Origin: Rudanella paleaurantiibacter
GTDB lineage: Bacteria > Bacteroidota > Bacteroidia > Cytophagales > Spirosomataceae
Assembly: GCF_009184635.1 (NCBI RefSeq)
Contig: NZ_WELI01000005.1
Coordinates: 434,001-498,000, forward strand
Reading direction: 5' to 3'
DNA length: 64,000 nt
Position numbers and translations under genes: made by a program. Shown one piece after another: positions 17,801 through 24,890 of this stretch. The notes under the pieces were generated by a model, which worked only from the letters and a program-made list of their open reading frames with translations, was not told the origin of the DNA and ran no database searches. Every line of letters starts with the position of its first letter. Position 1 is the first letter of the stretch.

Positions 17801-18637
17801 GTCGTAGGCGAAGGCCTGCGGTTTCAGTTCGTCGTGCAACTTCTTCACCCGATCACCCACCGACCACAGAATCCCGCGCTCCAGCAGTTGCATGAAAGCA
17901 GGCTGACTCCAGGTACGCTCGTCGTGGCCATAAGCCGTGTAGAATACCCGCCCTTTGCCGTACGTACGGGTCCAGGTATAGGGCTCTTCTTTCTGGTTGG
18001 GCCGACCAGCGTCGGCGAGGTCTTTAAACTGATCCGCTTTAACCTCACGCACGGCCAACACGTTGTTGTCGGGCTGCAAGTGGCTATGCAGGTACGTCTC
18101 GTCAAACGCCTTGAACGACTGCAAGCCCATCACCAGGGCATCATTGGGCTGGGTGAACCGGGTCTGAATGGTATCCATCCGGTGCCGCCAGAATTGCCCA
18201 CCCACCACTTTATCGACGTACTCCGGCGAGTTTCGGAAGCAGAACGATGCACAATGCACCGGAATCAGGCCTTTGCCCGAAGCCACAAAGTCGAGCAAAG
18301 CCCGCTCCTGCGGTTTCGGGATGCTGTCCCAGTTGGCAAAAATGAGCATCCCGTCGTACTTGGCCAGGTTCTCCGGGTTAAGGTCTTCCAGCCGGTCGGT
18401 GTACGTAATGTTAATCCCCCGGTTGCCGAGGGCAGCCATCAGTTGGGGCACCCGTTCAACAGGCCGATGGTGCCCGTTGTCGCCCAAAAACAAGATTTCC
18501 GTCCGGCGCGGTTTGGTATCGGCTGGCGCCCCAACGACGGTGTTCTGCTGCGTTCCCGTATCGCGCAAGGTGGCTGAGGGGGTACGCGTACAGTGAGAAA
18601 AGAGCAGAGTTGCTCCCAGTAGCCAAACTTTGTTCAT
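14828..18637 (-). CDS. ThuA / PQQ-type beta-propeller / HEAT / CARDB / azurin-like fusion lipoprotein
   Basis: 1269 residues. The lipobox LLFSHC (Cys16) predicts membrane anchoring in the envelope. Domains in order: ThuA-like (about 45-265; EILFLGDNGHH, GLIPVHCASF, YGKGRVFYTAYGHDERTW); glucose/sorbosone dehydrogenase-like propeller of the membrane-bound dehydrogenase type (about 310-690; DDRGRLYVL, DTNNDGKAD, DTNGDDKVDE); HEAT-like helices (about 700-850); a linker with HHDHSTMH; a CARDB-like beta domain (about 910-1030); and a cupredoxin. The cupredoxin shows MQHN and CTFPGHWRIM with Cys1252, His1257 and Met1261 at exact azurin spacing, so a type 1 copper site is very likely. Family knowledge suggests periplasmic sugar oxidation with electron transfer. 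The gene heads a carbohydrate cassette, 12 nt downstream of the Gfo/Idh/MocA gene in one operon. Confidence 0.88.
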   Translation of the reverse strand: MNKVWLLGATLLFSHCTRTPSATLRDTGTQQNTVVGAPADTKPRRTEILFLGDNGHHRPVERVPQLMAALGNRGINITYTDRLEDLNPENLAKYDGMLIFANWDSIPKPQERALLDFVASGKGLIPVHCASFCFRNSPEYVDKVVGGQFWRHRMDTIQTRFTQPNDALVMGLQSFKAFDETYLHSHLQPDNNVLAVREVKADQFKDLADAGRPNQKEEPYTWTRTYGKGRVFYTAYGHDERTWSQPAFMQLLERGILWSVGDRVKKLHDELKPQAFAYDEAKLPNYEKRPGPQMKQRALSPEESLKHIQVPVDFTLDLFAHEPNVMHPIAMTWDDRGRLYVLITKDYPNERKPEGGSDYIVICEDTNNDGKADKFTNYAEGLSIPTGMVWANGGLVVSQAPHMLYLRDTNGDDKVDEKKILFTGFGTFDTHAGPSNLHYGFDNWIWGSVGYSGFKGKVGSADSLQFGQGFFRFRPDGSALEYMTNTSNNTWGLGFNETGDVFGSTANNAHGWYMAIPNAAYKSRPNVMNGSRSTDTHKDMKPITDRVRQVDVFGGFTAAAGHNLYTARAFPKAYWNKVAFVSEPTGHIVHQNVLEKNGTDYEDREGTQGIGFNLMAGADEWFSPVFAQVGPDGAVWVADWYSFIIQHNPTPQGFENGKGNAYETDLRDFTHGRIYRVGYKKAPTYVAPRLDKNDPATLLAALKNDNQFWRMKAQRLLVERGQRDVVPQLLAIANDPSVDEIGINAPAVHALWTLHGLSAIKPSDLATALKHPCAGVRKTAVQVMPRTEEGITMLLAQKALYDAEPLVVLNSLLALGEAPASPTVDEAVLARLRQTDANNDRWLPDAFAVALNRDKGRLMRQWLGSIKTAQVAPAGNSSGAMHHDHSTMHQGGPNAGSQAGSPTARTEVKTTNGPDLVVTRVATEPLQPFVREGARTTIYVTNQGSVAVPKGTPVPLTIRFESKGGGAAAQKVDYVSRTHVDGIQPGETVAIRRTNNGPWVGDLWLTAEQAGDYTFAVSIDKENTLGDSDRKNNEFRTTLTFRAPARMRTVALERTARAYASTAAPDSIVAMLTQAATLEADDANALVKGLADGYDYRAKLKPSTAAQGLLAGLDNRLPADARPRLNRLLEAWGMRDANADLDPNAQVVRIKTIREEMRFDKKTFEVTAGKPVVIILENPDAMQHNLVVVKPKSMERIGKLADAMITAKDGAEKNYVPESSDILAATTLVNPNQTVRVTFKAPDQPGDYPFVCTFPGHWRIMNGVMKVKK

Positions 18638-18649
18638 ACTGATGTTTTA

Positions 18650-19759
18650 TTAAAACTCCGGCAGTCGAATCAACTCTCCGCCTTTAAGCGCCGACTCGTG
18701 CGCCAGAATCCCGACACTCGTCCAGTTGGCCGACTGGGCTGCGTTGGGGAACGGGTCGCGGTCTTCGCTCAGGGCCGTCAGAAACTCATGCACCATGTGC
18801 GGGTGCGAGCCACCATGGCCGCCCCCCTGCGTAAACGACAGGTGCTGGCTGTCGTCGGCATCGTACACGCCCTTGGTTGTGAACCGCTGAATGGGCTCAG
18901 GCAACAGGTGAGCGTAATCAGGAACTGTTACTTTCTCGGGAATTTCGGGCTCCGGTTTTTTCGCCGTGTGAATCACCGGCTGCTCGTCTTCGATCAGCTG
19001 CCACTCAAACGATTTCTTATCGCCGTACACCTCAAAACTCTCCCGGTACTGACGGGCCACATCGAACAACGACCGATACACGTAAGCCGATAGGTCGCTG
19101 TTGCGGAACTTGATGTGCGCCGACTCAACCGCAAACGGTGAGTTATGAATTTTGGCCAGTTCTTCGCGGATGGTTCCCGAGCCAAAGCATGATACATACT
19201 CAGCCTCCAGCTTGAGCAGACCTGCTACCGGACCAACGCAGTGCGTAGCGTAGTGCATCGGGGGCAAACCGGGCCAGTAATCGGGCCAGCCATCCATGTC
19301 CTGCTGGTGCGAGGCTTTCAGAAACTGAACTTTACCCAGCTCCCCTTTTTCGTACAGTTCTTTGACGAACAAAAATTCACGGGCGTACACAACGGTTTCC
19401 ATCATCATGTACTTCTTACCCGTTTCGCGAACTGTCCGCACAATCTCGGCGCACTCCTCCACGGTTGTTGCCATGGGCACCGTACAGGCTACGTGCTTGC
19501 CCGCCCGCAGGGCTTTGAGGCTCTGCTCGGCATGGTTCGGAATAGGCGAATTGATGTGTACGGCATCCACGTCCGGGTCGGCCAACAGCTCGTCGTAGCT
19601 CGAATACCGCTTTTCAACGCCAAACTCGTCGCCAATCTTGTTCAGATTCTCGACGTTACGCTGACAGATCGCGTACATATTGGCGAGCGGATGCCGCTGG
19701 TAGATAGGAATAAATTCGGCCCCGAATCCGAGACCTACAATGGCGATGTTGAATTTCAT
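18650..19759 (-). CDS. Gfo/Idh/MocA-family NAD(P)-dependent oxidoreductase
   Basis: 369 residues from ATG 19757-19759. The N-terminal Rossmann motif is FNIAIVGLGFGAEFI. Cofactor and substrate motifs follow: HINSPIPNHAEQSLKALRAGKHVACTVPMATT (family: E/KP motif; here VPMA replaces EKPLA), then METVVYAREF and a Gfo/Idh C-terminal alpha/beta domain. A His-rich loop (THCVGP, GGGHGGSHPHM) lies in the C-terminal half where substrate and metal contacts fall. The longer 18-codon extension upstream is hydrophobic but not needed. These enzymes oxidise or isomerise sugars and inositols. Because the conserved Lys of EKP is replaced here by Val-Pro-Met, the reaction may be non-classical. Operon with the downstream ThuA fusion. 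Confidence 0.88.
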   Translation of the reverse strand: MKFNIAIVGLGFGAEFIPIYQRHPLANMYAICQRNVENLNKIGDEFGVEKRYSSYDELLADPDVDAVHINSPIPNHAEQSLKALRAGKHVACTVPMATTVEECAEIVRTVRETGKKYMMMETVVYAREFLFVKELYEKGELGKVQFLKASHQQDMDGWPDYWPGLPPMHYATHCVGPVAGLLKLEAEYVSCFGSGTIREELAKIHNSPFAVESAHIKFRNSDLSAYVYRSLFDVARQYRESFEVYGDKKSFEWQLIEDEQPVIHTAKKPEPEIPEKVTVPDYAHLLPEPIQRFTTKGVYDADDSQHLSFTQGGGHGGSHPHMVHEFLTALSEDRDPFPNAAQSANWTSVGILAHESALKGGELIRLPEF

Positions 19760-19831
19760 TGGGTAAAAGGAAAAGAAAAACAGAAGGACTTTCAGTGATT
19801 GAGCCCAATACACTCAATTACTTATACATGC

Positions 19832-19917
19832 ATGAATAATGTATAATGAACCGTAATGAATAATGTATAATGATTGGCTCCACTGATACCAGCTTGAGTT
19901 CATTATTCATTATTCAT
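19832..19917. repeat. AATGAATAATG-type direct and inverted repeat cluster
   Basis: ATGAATAATGTATAATGA appears twice as a perfect 18-nt direct repeat (19832-19849 and 19856-19873). The partially complementary TTCATTATTCATTATTCAT follows at 19899-19917. It fills the gap between the Gfo/Idh/MocA and epimerase genes of the same direction. It is AT-rich and unlike the surrounding coding sequence. Confidence 0.85.
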
Positions 19918-19961
19918 CCTACACTGTACATTGTCCATTTAATTCTGACTCAATACGTACA

Positions 19962-20867
19962 CTAAGCTTCTAAAACCCCACTATCGGAAATCTCGGTAAT
20001 GGGTTGAGCCTCCTCAAGCATTTGCCGGAGGTACACAAATCCATCGGCCGCGAGTTGCTCAGCTGAAGCAAACATTGGGCGGAAAATATGCGTAGCCGCG
20101 GCCAGTTGGGGTGGGTTCGGACCGAATGCCTCAATGGCAATTGGACCTGCGTATTCTACTTCGGCGAGGGTGTTAAATACCTGCTCAAACCGAATCTGTC
20201 CCTGCCCCGGCGTCGACCGGTCGTTCTCGGAGATTTGCACGTGCACCAGATACGGAGCAAGCTTGCGGATGGCATCGGCCACGTTTTTCTCCTCGATGTT
20301 GGCATGGAACGTATCGAACGCAGCCCGGCAGTACGGATGGTCAACAGCCTCAACGTACCGCACCACGTCGTCGGCGCAGGTGAGCAGATAGGTCTCGAAC
20401 CGGTTCAACGATTCAATCGCGAGCACCACCCCTTTCGTTTGGGCGTACTCGGCCACCTGCCGCATACTCTCTACCGACCACTGCCACTCATCGGCGGTGG
20501 CGGGCCGCCCGGCAAACGTTTTGAAACCCGCAAACAGGGGCCCCATCAAAATAGTTGAGCCGGCCGCAGCGGAGCAATCGACCACGTGTTTCAGGTACTC
20601 GACACCAGCCTGCCGCACAGCCTCGTCGGGGCTAAGGAGCGTTAGTTCGGGTGGCAGCAACGAGCAGGTTTGGACATCCAGCCCGAGAGCAGCCGCCTGC
20701 TGCCCCAGCTGTGTCCATTTGGCCAGGTCAGCCGCCCGATCGTCGGTGCCCCCCACGGGCATCTCGACAAACTCAAAGCCGGTTTCCTTCAGAAAACGGA
20801 GCGTTTCCGCCATATCTTCGTCCATCGACATTGTCCAGACGAAGAGGTTCATCCCCAATTTATTCAT
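19962..20867 (-). CDS. Sugar epimerase/isomerase of the D-tagatose 3-epimerase (AP endonuclease 2-like) family
   Basis: 301 residues forming a TIM barrel with a divalent metal site. Ligands by comparison with D-tagatose 3-epimerase: Glu152 (LAIESLNRFET), Asp185 (AAFDTFHANIEE), and Glu246 (AIEAFG). NRFE and DTFHxNIEE are signatures of the D-psicose/D-tagatose 3-epimerase group. The fourth ligand, His in the usual HVHISEN strand, reads HVQISEND here, so it is Gln at residue 211 while His209 is kept. Role: interconversion at C3 (or a related carbon) of a keto sugar. It is adjacent to a sugar oxidoreductase and divergent from an AraC regulator, which supports an inducible sugar cassette. Confidence 0.87.
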   Translation of the reverse strand: MNKLGMNLFVWTMSMDEDMAETLRFLKETGFEFVEMPVGGTDDRAADLAKWTQLGQQAAALGLDVQTCSLLPPELTLLSPDEAVRQAGVEYLKHVVDCSAAAGSTILMGPLFAGFKTFAGRPATADEWQWSVESMRQVAEYAQTKGVVLAIESLNRFETYLLTCADDVVRYVEAVDHPYCRAAFDTFHANIEEKNVADAIRKLAPYLVHVQISENDRSTPGQGQIRFEQVFNTLAEVEYAGPIAIEAFGPNPPQLAAATHIFRPMFASAEQLAADGFVYLRQMLEEAQPITEISDSGVLEA

Positions 20868-20889
20868 AGAGTACCTTTCTAAATTACCA

Positions 20890-20897
20890 CAAACCTA
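20890..20897 (-). promoter_or_regulatory. Candidate Bacteroidota -7 box (TAGGTTTG) for epimerase operon
   Basis: On the minus strand TAGGTTTG matches TAnnTTTG and would give a leader of about 20 nt before the epimerase ATG. No convincing -33 TTTG is present at the right distance. A GCAGG-TTGC-CCTGC palindrome at 20910-20923 lies just upstream, in position for an activator or repressor such as the divergent AraC protein. Confidence 0.4.
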
Positions 20898-21004
20898 CAT
20901 AGTAAATCAGCAGGTTGCCCTGCTTTTATTACCCAATACCGACTGTATTTTACCTTCACTTCAATCAATACACTAAAATTTAAGCCTAAAATCTGGAAGT
21001 CGTT

Positions 21005-21877
21005 ATGAAACAAGCCCTCAGAAAAGACCTTGAGCCGGTCGCCGAATCGTTTGCAGTTCACGAGCTCACCGAACCCCACTTCGACCCCAATTGGCACTTT
21101 CACCCCCATTATCAGCTTTTTCTGGTCGAAAAGGGGACGGGTACCCGGTTTATCGGTGACTCAATCCGGCCTTTCGCTGAGGGCGACTTCGTGATGCTTG
21201 GCCCCAACCTGCCGCACTTGTGGCGTAGCGACAAGCCCTACTTTGAGCGCGACAGTGGCCTCCAGACACACGGTATTGTGGTGTATTTCACCGAAAATTT
21301 TCTGGGTGACACCTTCTTTGCCCAGCGCGAAATGGGTTTACTCCGGCAACTGCTCGAAAACGCCCGCCGGGGTCTGGAATGGCTATCGCCCACCCGCGAC
21401 CGCGCCATTGAGCTGCTTCGGCGGGTGCAACAAACGGAACCGGGTTTTGAGCGGGTTCTGGCCTTGCTGAACCTCCTCCATGAGCTATCGCGGACATCGG
21501 ACTACCAGTTTATCACCAGCTTAGGGTATACCAACACCGTAAAACCCTCCGAAACCGACCGTATTCAGGTGGTACATGACTACGTGATGAGCCACTTCCA
21601 CGACCACATTTGCCTCGACACTGTTGCCGATTTAGCCGGTATGACCCCTTCCGCGTTTTGCCGGTACTTTAAAATGCGGGCCAACAAAACGTTTTCCAAT
21701 TTTGTGGCTGAGGTGCGGGTGGGTCATGCCTGCAAGTTGCTGATGGACGGTTCGATGAGCGTTACCCAAATCAGTTACGAAAGCGGTTATCGGACGCTTT
21801 CTAACTTCAACCGTCAGTTTAAAGAAGTGACAGGCAAAACGCCCTCAACCTACGTGCGTACCTACCGGGCCTTGTAA
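21005..21877 (+). CDS. AraC-family transcriptional regulator with cupin sensor
   Basis: 290 residues. The N-terminal cupin (about 15-110) has WHFHPHYQLFLVEKGTGTRFIGD and EGDFVMLGPNLPHLW, the small-sugar-sensing double beta helix of AraC proteins. The C-terminal double helix-turn-helix (about 190-290) has LDTVADLAGMTPSAFCRYFK and MSVTQISYESGYRTLSNFNR, then FKEVTGKTPSTY, the AraC signature. It is divergent from the epimerase-oxidoreductase-ThuA fusion operon with a 137-nt shared control region. Sugar-responsive activation of that operon is a likely but unproven role. Confidence 0.92.
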   Translation: MKQALRKDLEPVAESFAVHELTEPHFDPNWHFHPHYQLFLVEKGTGTRFIGDSIRPFAEGDFVMLGPNLPHLWRSDKPYFERDSGLQTHGIVVYFTENFLGDTFFAQREMGLLRQLLENARRGLEWLSPTRDRAIELLRRVQQTEPGFERVLALLNLLHELSRTSDYQFITSLGYTNTVKPSETDRIQVVHDYVMSHFHDHICLDTVADLAGMTPSAFCRYFKMRANKTFSNFVAEVRVGHACKLLMDGSMSVTQISYESGYRTLSNFNRQFKEVTGKTPSTYVRTYRAL

Positions 21878-21937
21878 CGCCCGTTTCGCCCCCCCTGTTT
21901 CTGACGCCTGAAGCCGGGGTTCGCTCTTTTGAATGCC

Positions 21938-21974
21938 AAAAGCCGGTAGCTCTACGATGGAGCTACCGGCTTTT
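21938..21974. terminator. Strong bidirectional terminator
   Basis: AAAAGCCGGTAGCTC (21938-21952) pairs perfectly over 15 bp with GAGCTACCGGCTTTT (21960-21974), with a 7-nt loop and flanking T-run. It closes the AraC gene on the plus strand and the sigma-factor mini-operon on the minus strand. Confidence 0.93.
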
Positions 21975-22017
21975 TTAGTCAGGAGATGCGTCAGAAACTA
22001 CCCCCCAAAATCGGCTT

Positions 22018-22191
22018 TTAGGGATTCGGCTGGCCACTTGGAGTATGATCTCCATGTCGGCACTCGGTTCCTGACCCGAAGCCCCAGTGGCCTCGATGGT
22101 CAAAATGACGGTGTCTCACCAACGAAAACAAACTACCCAGCGTGAGGGCGGCAGTTAAAAGGACAACCAGTGGACTGATACGGCGTTTCAT
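22018..22191 (-). CDS. 57-aa membrane-anchored protein with His-rich tail (sigma operon, third)
   Basis: A frame too short for usual cutoffs. ATG at 22189-22191, stop TAA at 22018-22020. It opens with MKRRISPLVVLLTAALTLGS, one predicted membrane helix with positive N-terminal residues. The tail reads RHRHFDHRGHWGFGSG, then TECRHGDHTP, with seven His and one Cys in about 35 residues. It starts 11 nt after the stop of the preceding minus-strand gene and ends before the shared terminator, so it is the last gene of that operon. No family is recognised. Periplasmic metal binding is inferred from composition. That the frame is real is supported by operon spacing and the membrane-plus-tail design shared with its two neighbours. 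Confidence 0.6.
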   Translation of the reverse strand: MKRRISPLVVLLTAALTLGSLFSLVRHRHFDHRGHWGFGSGTECRHGDHTPSGQPNP

Positions 22192-22202
22192 GGCGAAAGA
22201 GT

Positions 22203-22517
22203 TTAGAGGTTGGAGGTTTCAGCGGATTGGGTGTACGGAGCCCGACGCCCCCAATGCCCGCAGCGTTGTTGTTTGAACGCATTATACTCTTCGTCGCTCA
22301 TCTGCCGAATTCGGTCAGCAAAAGCAAACCCCCGGTTTCCGAACCCTCGGCCGGGCTTACCAAACGCCCAGGGCCCTCGGCGCGGGCCACGTACCAGCCG
22401 GAAAAAGGCGCCCATCAACAGGAAAAAAATAGCCAGCCGCAACAGAAAGAACGGCAGCATAAACAAAGCCGCCCCCAGAAGCAGACCGGCCAAAATTGAT
22501 TTCAAAATTAGGTTCAT
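22203..22517 (-). CDS. Small membrane protein with MSDEEYNAFK tail (sigma operon, second)
   Basis: 104 residues from ATG 22515-22517. It starts MNLILKSILAG and has two closely spaced hydrophobic stretches (LLLGAALFMLPFFLLRLAIF, FLLMGAFF). An Arg/Gly/Pro-rich segment follows (RGPRRGPWAFGKPGRGFGNR), then a C-terminal motif MSDEEYNAFKQQRCGHWGRR. The motif parallels MTDEERESFKAEW in the preceding gene. The frame is open for 30 codons further upstream, but that part crosses an intercistronic hairpin. It may be an accessory or anti-sigma-like partner of the upstream ECF sigma factor, which is only positional inference. No named family is recognised. Confidence 0.65.
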   Translation of the reverse strand: MNLILKSILAGLLLGAALFMLPFFLLRLAIFFLLMGAFFRLVRGPRRGPWAFGKPGRGFGNRGFAFADRIRQMSDEEYNAFKQQRCGHWGRRAPYTQSAETSNL

Positions 22518-22588
22518 CGTCTTGTCAGAACGCGGATTTATAAACGTTCTGAAGAGGATGACGGGCTCGCCGGGAAAATACTTTACCA

Positions 22589-22620
22589 GTTTTGGACTTT
22601 TTTTCAAAAAACTCCAAAAC
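22589..22620. repeat. Intercistronic hairpin in sigma operon
   Basis: GTTTTGGA-C-TTTTTT pairs with AAAAAA-C-TCCAAAAC (arms of 14 bp with one C-C mismatch). It lies between the first and second small membrane genes, so it may set mRNA stability or partial termination. Confidence 0.6.
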
Positions 22621-22658
22621 CCCTCACAAACAGGCGCGAATAATGGGGCATTTCGCCC

Positions 22659-22970
22659 TCAGGAGTGATGCCGCCTGCGCCATTCAGCCTTGAACGACTC
22701 GCGTTCTTCGTCGGTCATAGACCGCCATTTTTCGCGCCACGGAGGCCCACCCCATCCCGGCCGCTCGCCGGGGCGGCCAAACCGCATGCCACCGAACAGA
22801 ATGCGCGACAGGACCAACAGCCCCATAGCCTGCCAATACGTGACCGGGCGCAAGGGCGCAACCGCCACGAGTACTGTATTCCAGAGCCAGTACACCAGAC
22901 CAGTCACCGCCAGCAGGATTGGCACGAAAATGAGCGAAAAAAGAAACCGTCGTCGGGGAAAGCGTTTCAT
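22659..22970 (-). CDS. Small membrane protein with MTDEERESFK tail (sigma operon, first)
   Basis: 103 residues from ATG 22968-22970, four nt after the sigma-factor stop codon, indicating tight coupling. It starts MKRFPRRRFLFSLIF, has two hydrophobic segments (LIFVPILLAVTGLVYWLW; YWQAMGLLVLSRILFGG), an RPGERPGWGGPPW linker, and ends EKWRSMTDEERESFKAEWRRRHHS. The charged tail resembles the M-[ST]-D-E-E-x(3)-F-K motif of the next gene. The position directly after an ECF sigma gene is where an anti-sigma or sensor protein is usually encoded, but there is no zinc-finger anti-sigma motif. No named family is recognised. Confidence 0.68.
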   Translation of the reverse strand: MKRFPRRRFLFSLIFVPILLAVTGLVYWLWNTVLVAVAPLRPVTYWQAMGLLVLSRILFGGMRFGRPGERPGWGGPPWREKWRSMTDEERESFKAEWRRRHHS

Positions 22971-22974
22971 GATG

Positions 22975-23523
22975 TCAGAGCGAATCAAGTTCGTTATACA
23001 GATTTTGGAGCCGCTTGCGCAGGTGCTGCACGGCATAGCGTTTGCGCGAGATGATGGTCTTCAAACTCTCGCCGGTCTGATCGGCAATGGCCTGTAAGGT
23101 ACGGTCTTCCAGCTCGTTCTGCACAAATACCGTCCGTTGATTCTCAGGAAGCTCGTCCAAAGCGGCCATCAGCTCGTTCCAGAACAGGTCTTTGAAATAC
23201 GCATCTTCGGGCGTTTGCGGGTCGGCAAGCAGAATCTCGCGAAAACCCAGCTGATCGTCGTCGTCCGGTCCCAAATCCGAAAAGCTTTCCTCAGAACGTC
23301 GGCGGTACAGGTCGGTGATGCGGTTTCGCGCCACCTGATAAAGCCAGCCACTCATGCTCTCGATGGTATCCAGATCGACCACCTTACTCAACTGATACCA
23401 AACATCCTGCAACACATCGTCGGCATCATCGCTCGATCGAACCCGCCCACGAATAAACTGCGACAGCCGATTGCCGTACTGTTTAACGGTTGAGAGAATG
23501 GTTCGTTGGGGAGGGTCGGCCAT
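22975..23523 (-). CDS. ECF-type RNA polymerase sigma factor (sigma-70 family)
   Basis: 182 residues. Region 2 shows DADDVLQDVWYQLSK followed by MSGWLYQVARNRITDLYRRR, which melts and reads the -10 element. Region 4 shows LPENQRTVFVQNELEDRTLQAIADQTGESLKTIISRKRYAVQHLRKR. Between them lies an acidic linker with DDDD. The size and the lack of regions 1 and 3 make it ECF class. It starts 31 nt after moeA on the same strand and overlaps nothing. The three small membrane genes downstream are likely its regulators or targets. Confidence 0.92.
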   Translation of the reverse strand: MADPPQRTILSTVKQYGNRLSQFIRGRVRSSDDADDVLQDVWYQLSKVVDLDTIESMSGWLYQVARNRITDLYRRRSEESFSDLGPDDDDQLGFREILLADPQTPEDAYFKDLFWNELMAALDELPENQRTVFVQNELEDRTLQAIADQTGESLKTIISRKRYAVQHLRKRLQNLYNELDSL

Positions 23524-23554
23524 GAATACGGCGAGGTTACAGGATTAGAAGAGC

Positions 23555-24754
23555 TTACCAGGCACTTACCACGGGCAGGGCTTCCCCCTCGGCAAAGGCC
23601 GTTTGATCGGCCGGAAGTTCCAGAAAGGCGTCGGCCCCGGTCAGGTTGGTAAAATCGCCCGAACCAGAGCCCGGTAGCGGGTGAGCCAGCAAACGACCGT
23701 CGGGCGCGTAGTGGAGCCGCACGGGCAGGAAGTACGTGAGGGCGGGCCGAAACACAAACGGTTCGGCCAATTGGGCGTACACCGGTTGGGGCGCAGTTTG
23801 TCCCATAGCCGCCCGCAGGTACGGCAGCACGTATTTGTAGGTACACATCACCGTCGAAACCGGGTTGCCGGGCAAACCAAATACCACTTGCCTATCGCCC
23901 TCGGTGGTCCCGAACCAGAGTGGCTTGCCGGGGCGCTGCTCCACCTTATGAAAATGGCATTGTACACCCAGCTCGGTAAGGGTAGCGGGCACAAAATCGG
24001 CCTTCCCAGCCGACACTCCTCCGCTCAAAATAAAGACATCATTCTGCTCCAGCAGGTTCTGAAGGCCAATTTTAAGTACCTCCCGGTCGTCGGGCAGGTG
24101 ATGGAGCATAGCCCGGATTCCCAACGCCCGCAGAGCCGCCCGAATCATGTAAATGTTGGAATGCCGAATCTGATGGGGTGCAGGTGTTTGGTCGACACCC
24201 ACGAGTTCGTCGCCCGTGGCAATAATGGCTACCCGAGGTAGGGCCGCTACCGACACCTTTGCGGCTCCGACCGAGGCCGCTACGGCCACATCGACCGACC
24301 GCATCAAGGTTCCCTCCCGGAGCAGCACATCGCCCGCGGGCCGGTCGTTGCCCTGCGGATGAATGTTTTGCCCCGGCTGCACCTCATCTACCTGAATGGT
24401 AGCCATGCCCTGCTCAATTTGCACATCTTCGTAGCGGACCACCGTATCGGTCCCCAGGGGCAGCACAGCTCCGGTCATTACCTCCATGCAGGCGGTTGGG
24501 TCGGTGAGTGTGCCGGCGGCCTGCCCGGCAAACTGCGCCCCAAGCACCCGAAACTGACGCGCTCCACCGGCAAAAGCGTCGTACCGGAACGCAATTCCGT
24601 CCATCGTTACCCGGTTGAACGGCGGCACATCGCGGTCGGCGGTCAGGGGTTGGCGAAGTACGCGACCAACGGCTTCTTCGAGCGAGACCATCTCGTCGGG
24701 CAGGTCGAGCAGATGTGTTTGCGTAATTTGGAGGGCGTCGTGTACAGAAAGCAT
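23555..24754 (-). CDS. moeA: Molybdopterin molybdenumtransferase MoeA
   Basis: 399 residues, the usual MoeA length. The enzyme inserts molybdate into adenylylated molybdopterin at the end of molybdenum cofactor synthesis. Seen: VGRVLRQPLTADRDVPPFNRVTMDGIA (domain signature with PPF and S/TMDGYA-like turn), TGAVLPLGTDTVVRYE, ATGDELV, SGGVSAGKADFV (MoCF-biosynthesis motif), and FGLPGNPVSTVMC. Residues for a MogA-like fold are all present. It is divergent from moaC across a 136-nt gap, so both cofactor genes may share control, and it runs into the sigma-factor operon. Confidence 0.96.
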   Translation of the reverse strand: MLSVHDALQITQTHLLDLPDEMVSLEEAVGRVLRQPLTADRDVPPFNRVTMDGIAFRYDAFAGGARQFRVLGAQFAGQAAGTLTDPTACMEVMTGAVLPLGTDTVVRYEDVQIEQGMATIQVDEVQPGQNIHPQGNDRPAGDVLLREGTLMRSVDVAVAASVGAAKVSVAALPRVAIIATGDELVGVDQTPAPHQIRHSNIYMIRAALRALGIRAMLHHLPDDREVLKIGLQNLLEQNDVFILSGGVSAGKADFVPATLTELGVQCHFHKVEQRPGKPLWFGTTEGDRQVVFGLPGNPVSTVMCTYKYVLPYLRAAMGQTAPQPVYAQLAEPFVFRPALTYFLPVRLHYAPDGRLLAHPLPGSGSGDFTNLTGADAFLELPADQTAFAEGEALPVVSAW

Positions 24755-24890
24755 ACGAATGGGTTCTTGGTTGGAGACAAAAGCAAAGGAAAGAGGAAAA
24801 ACGCAAACCCCGACCGGCAGGCACCCGAAATTTGGATTGTCGGCTACTCCGGTGTTTTCCCGGTTGCCCCCTTCTGCCTACTTTTACCCC

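Noticed and set aside
17759-18577. Open frame of 272 codons opposite the ThuA domain
   Set aside because: Antisense to a conserved ThuA domain, no family character.
21933-22145. Plus-strand frame of 70 codons after the AraC gene
   Set aside because: It runs through the terminator hairpin and is antisense to the 57-aa small protein.
24615-24890. Longer MoaC start, 92 codons upstream
   Set aside because: It would cross the divergent promoter and moeA start; MoaC length and homology support the ATG at 24891.
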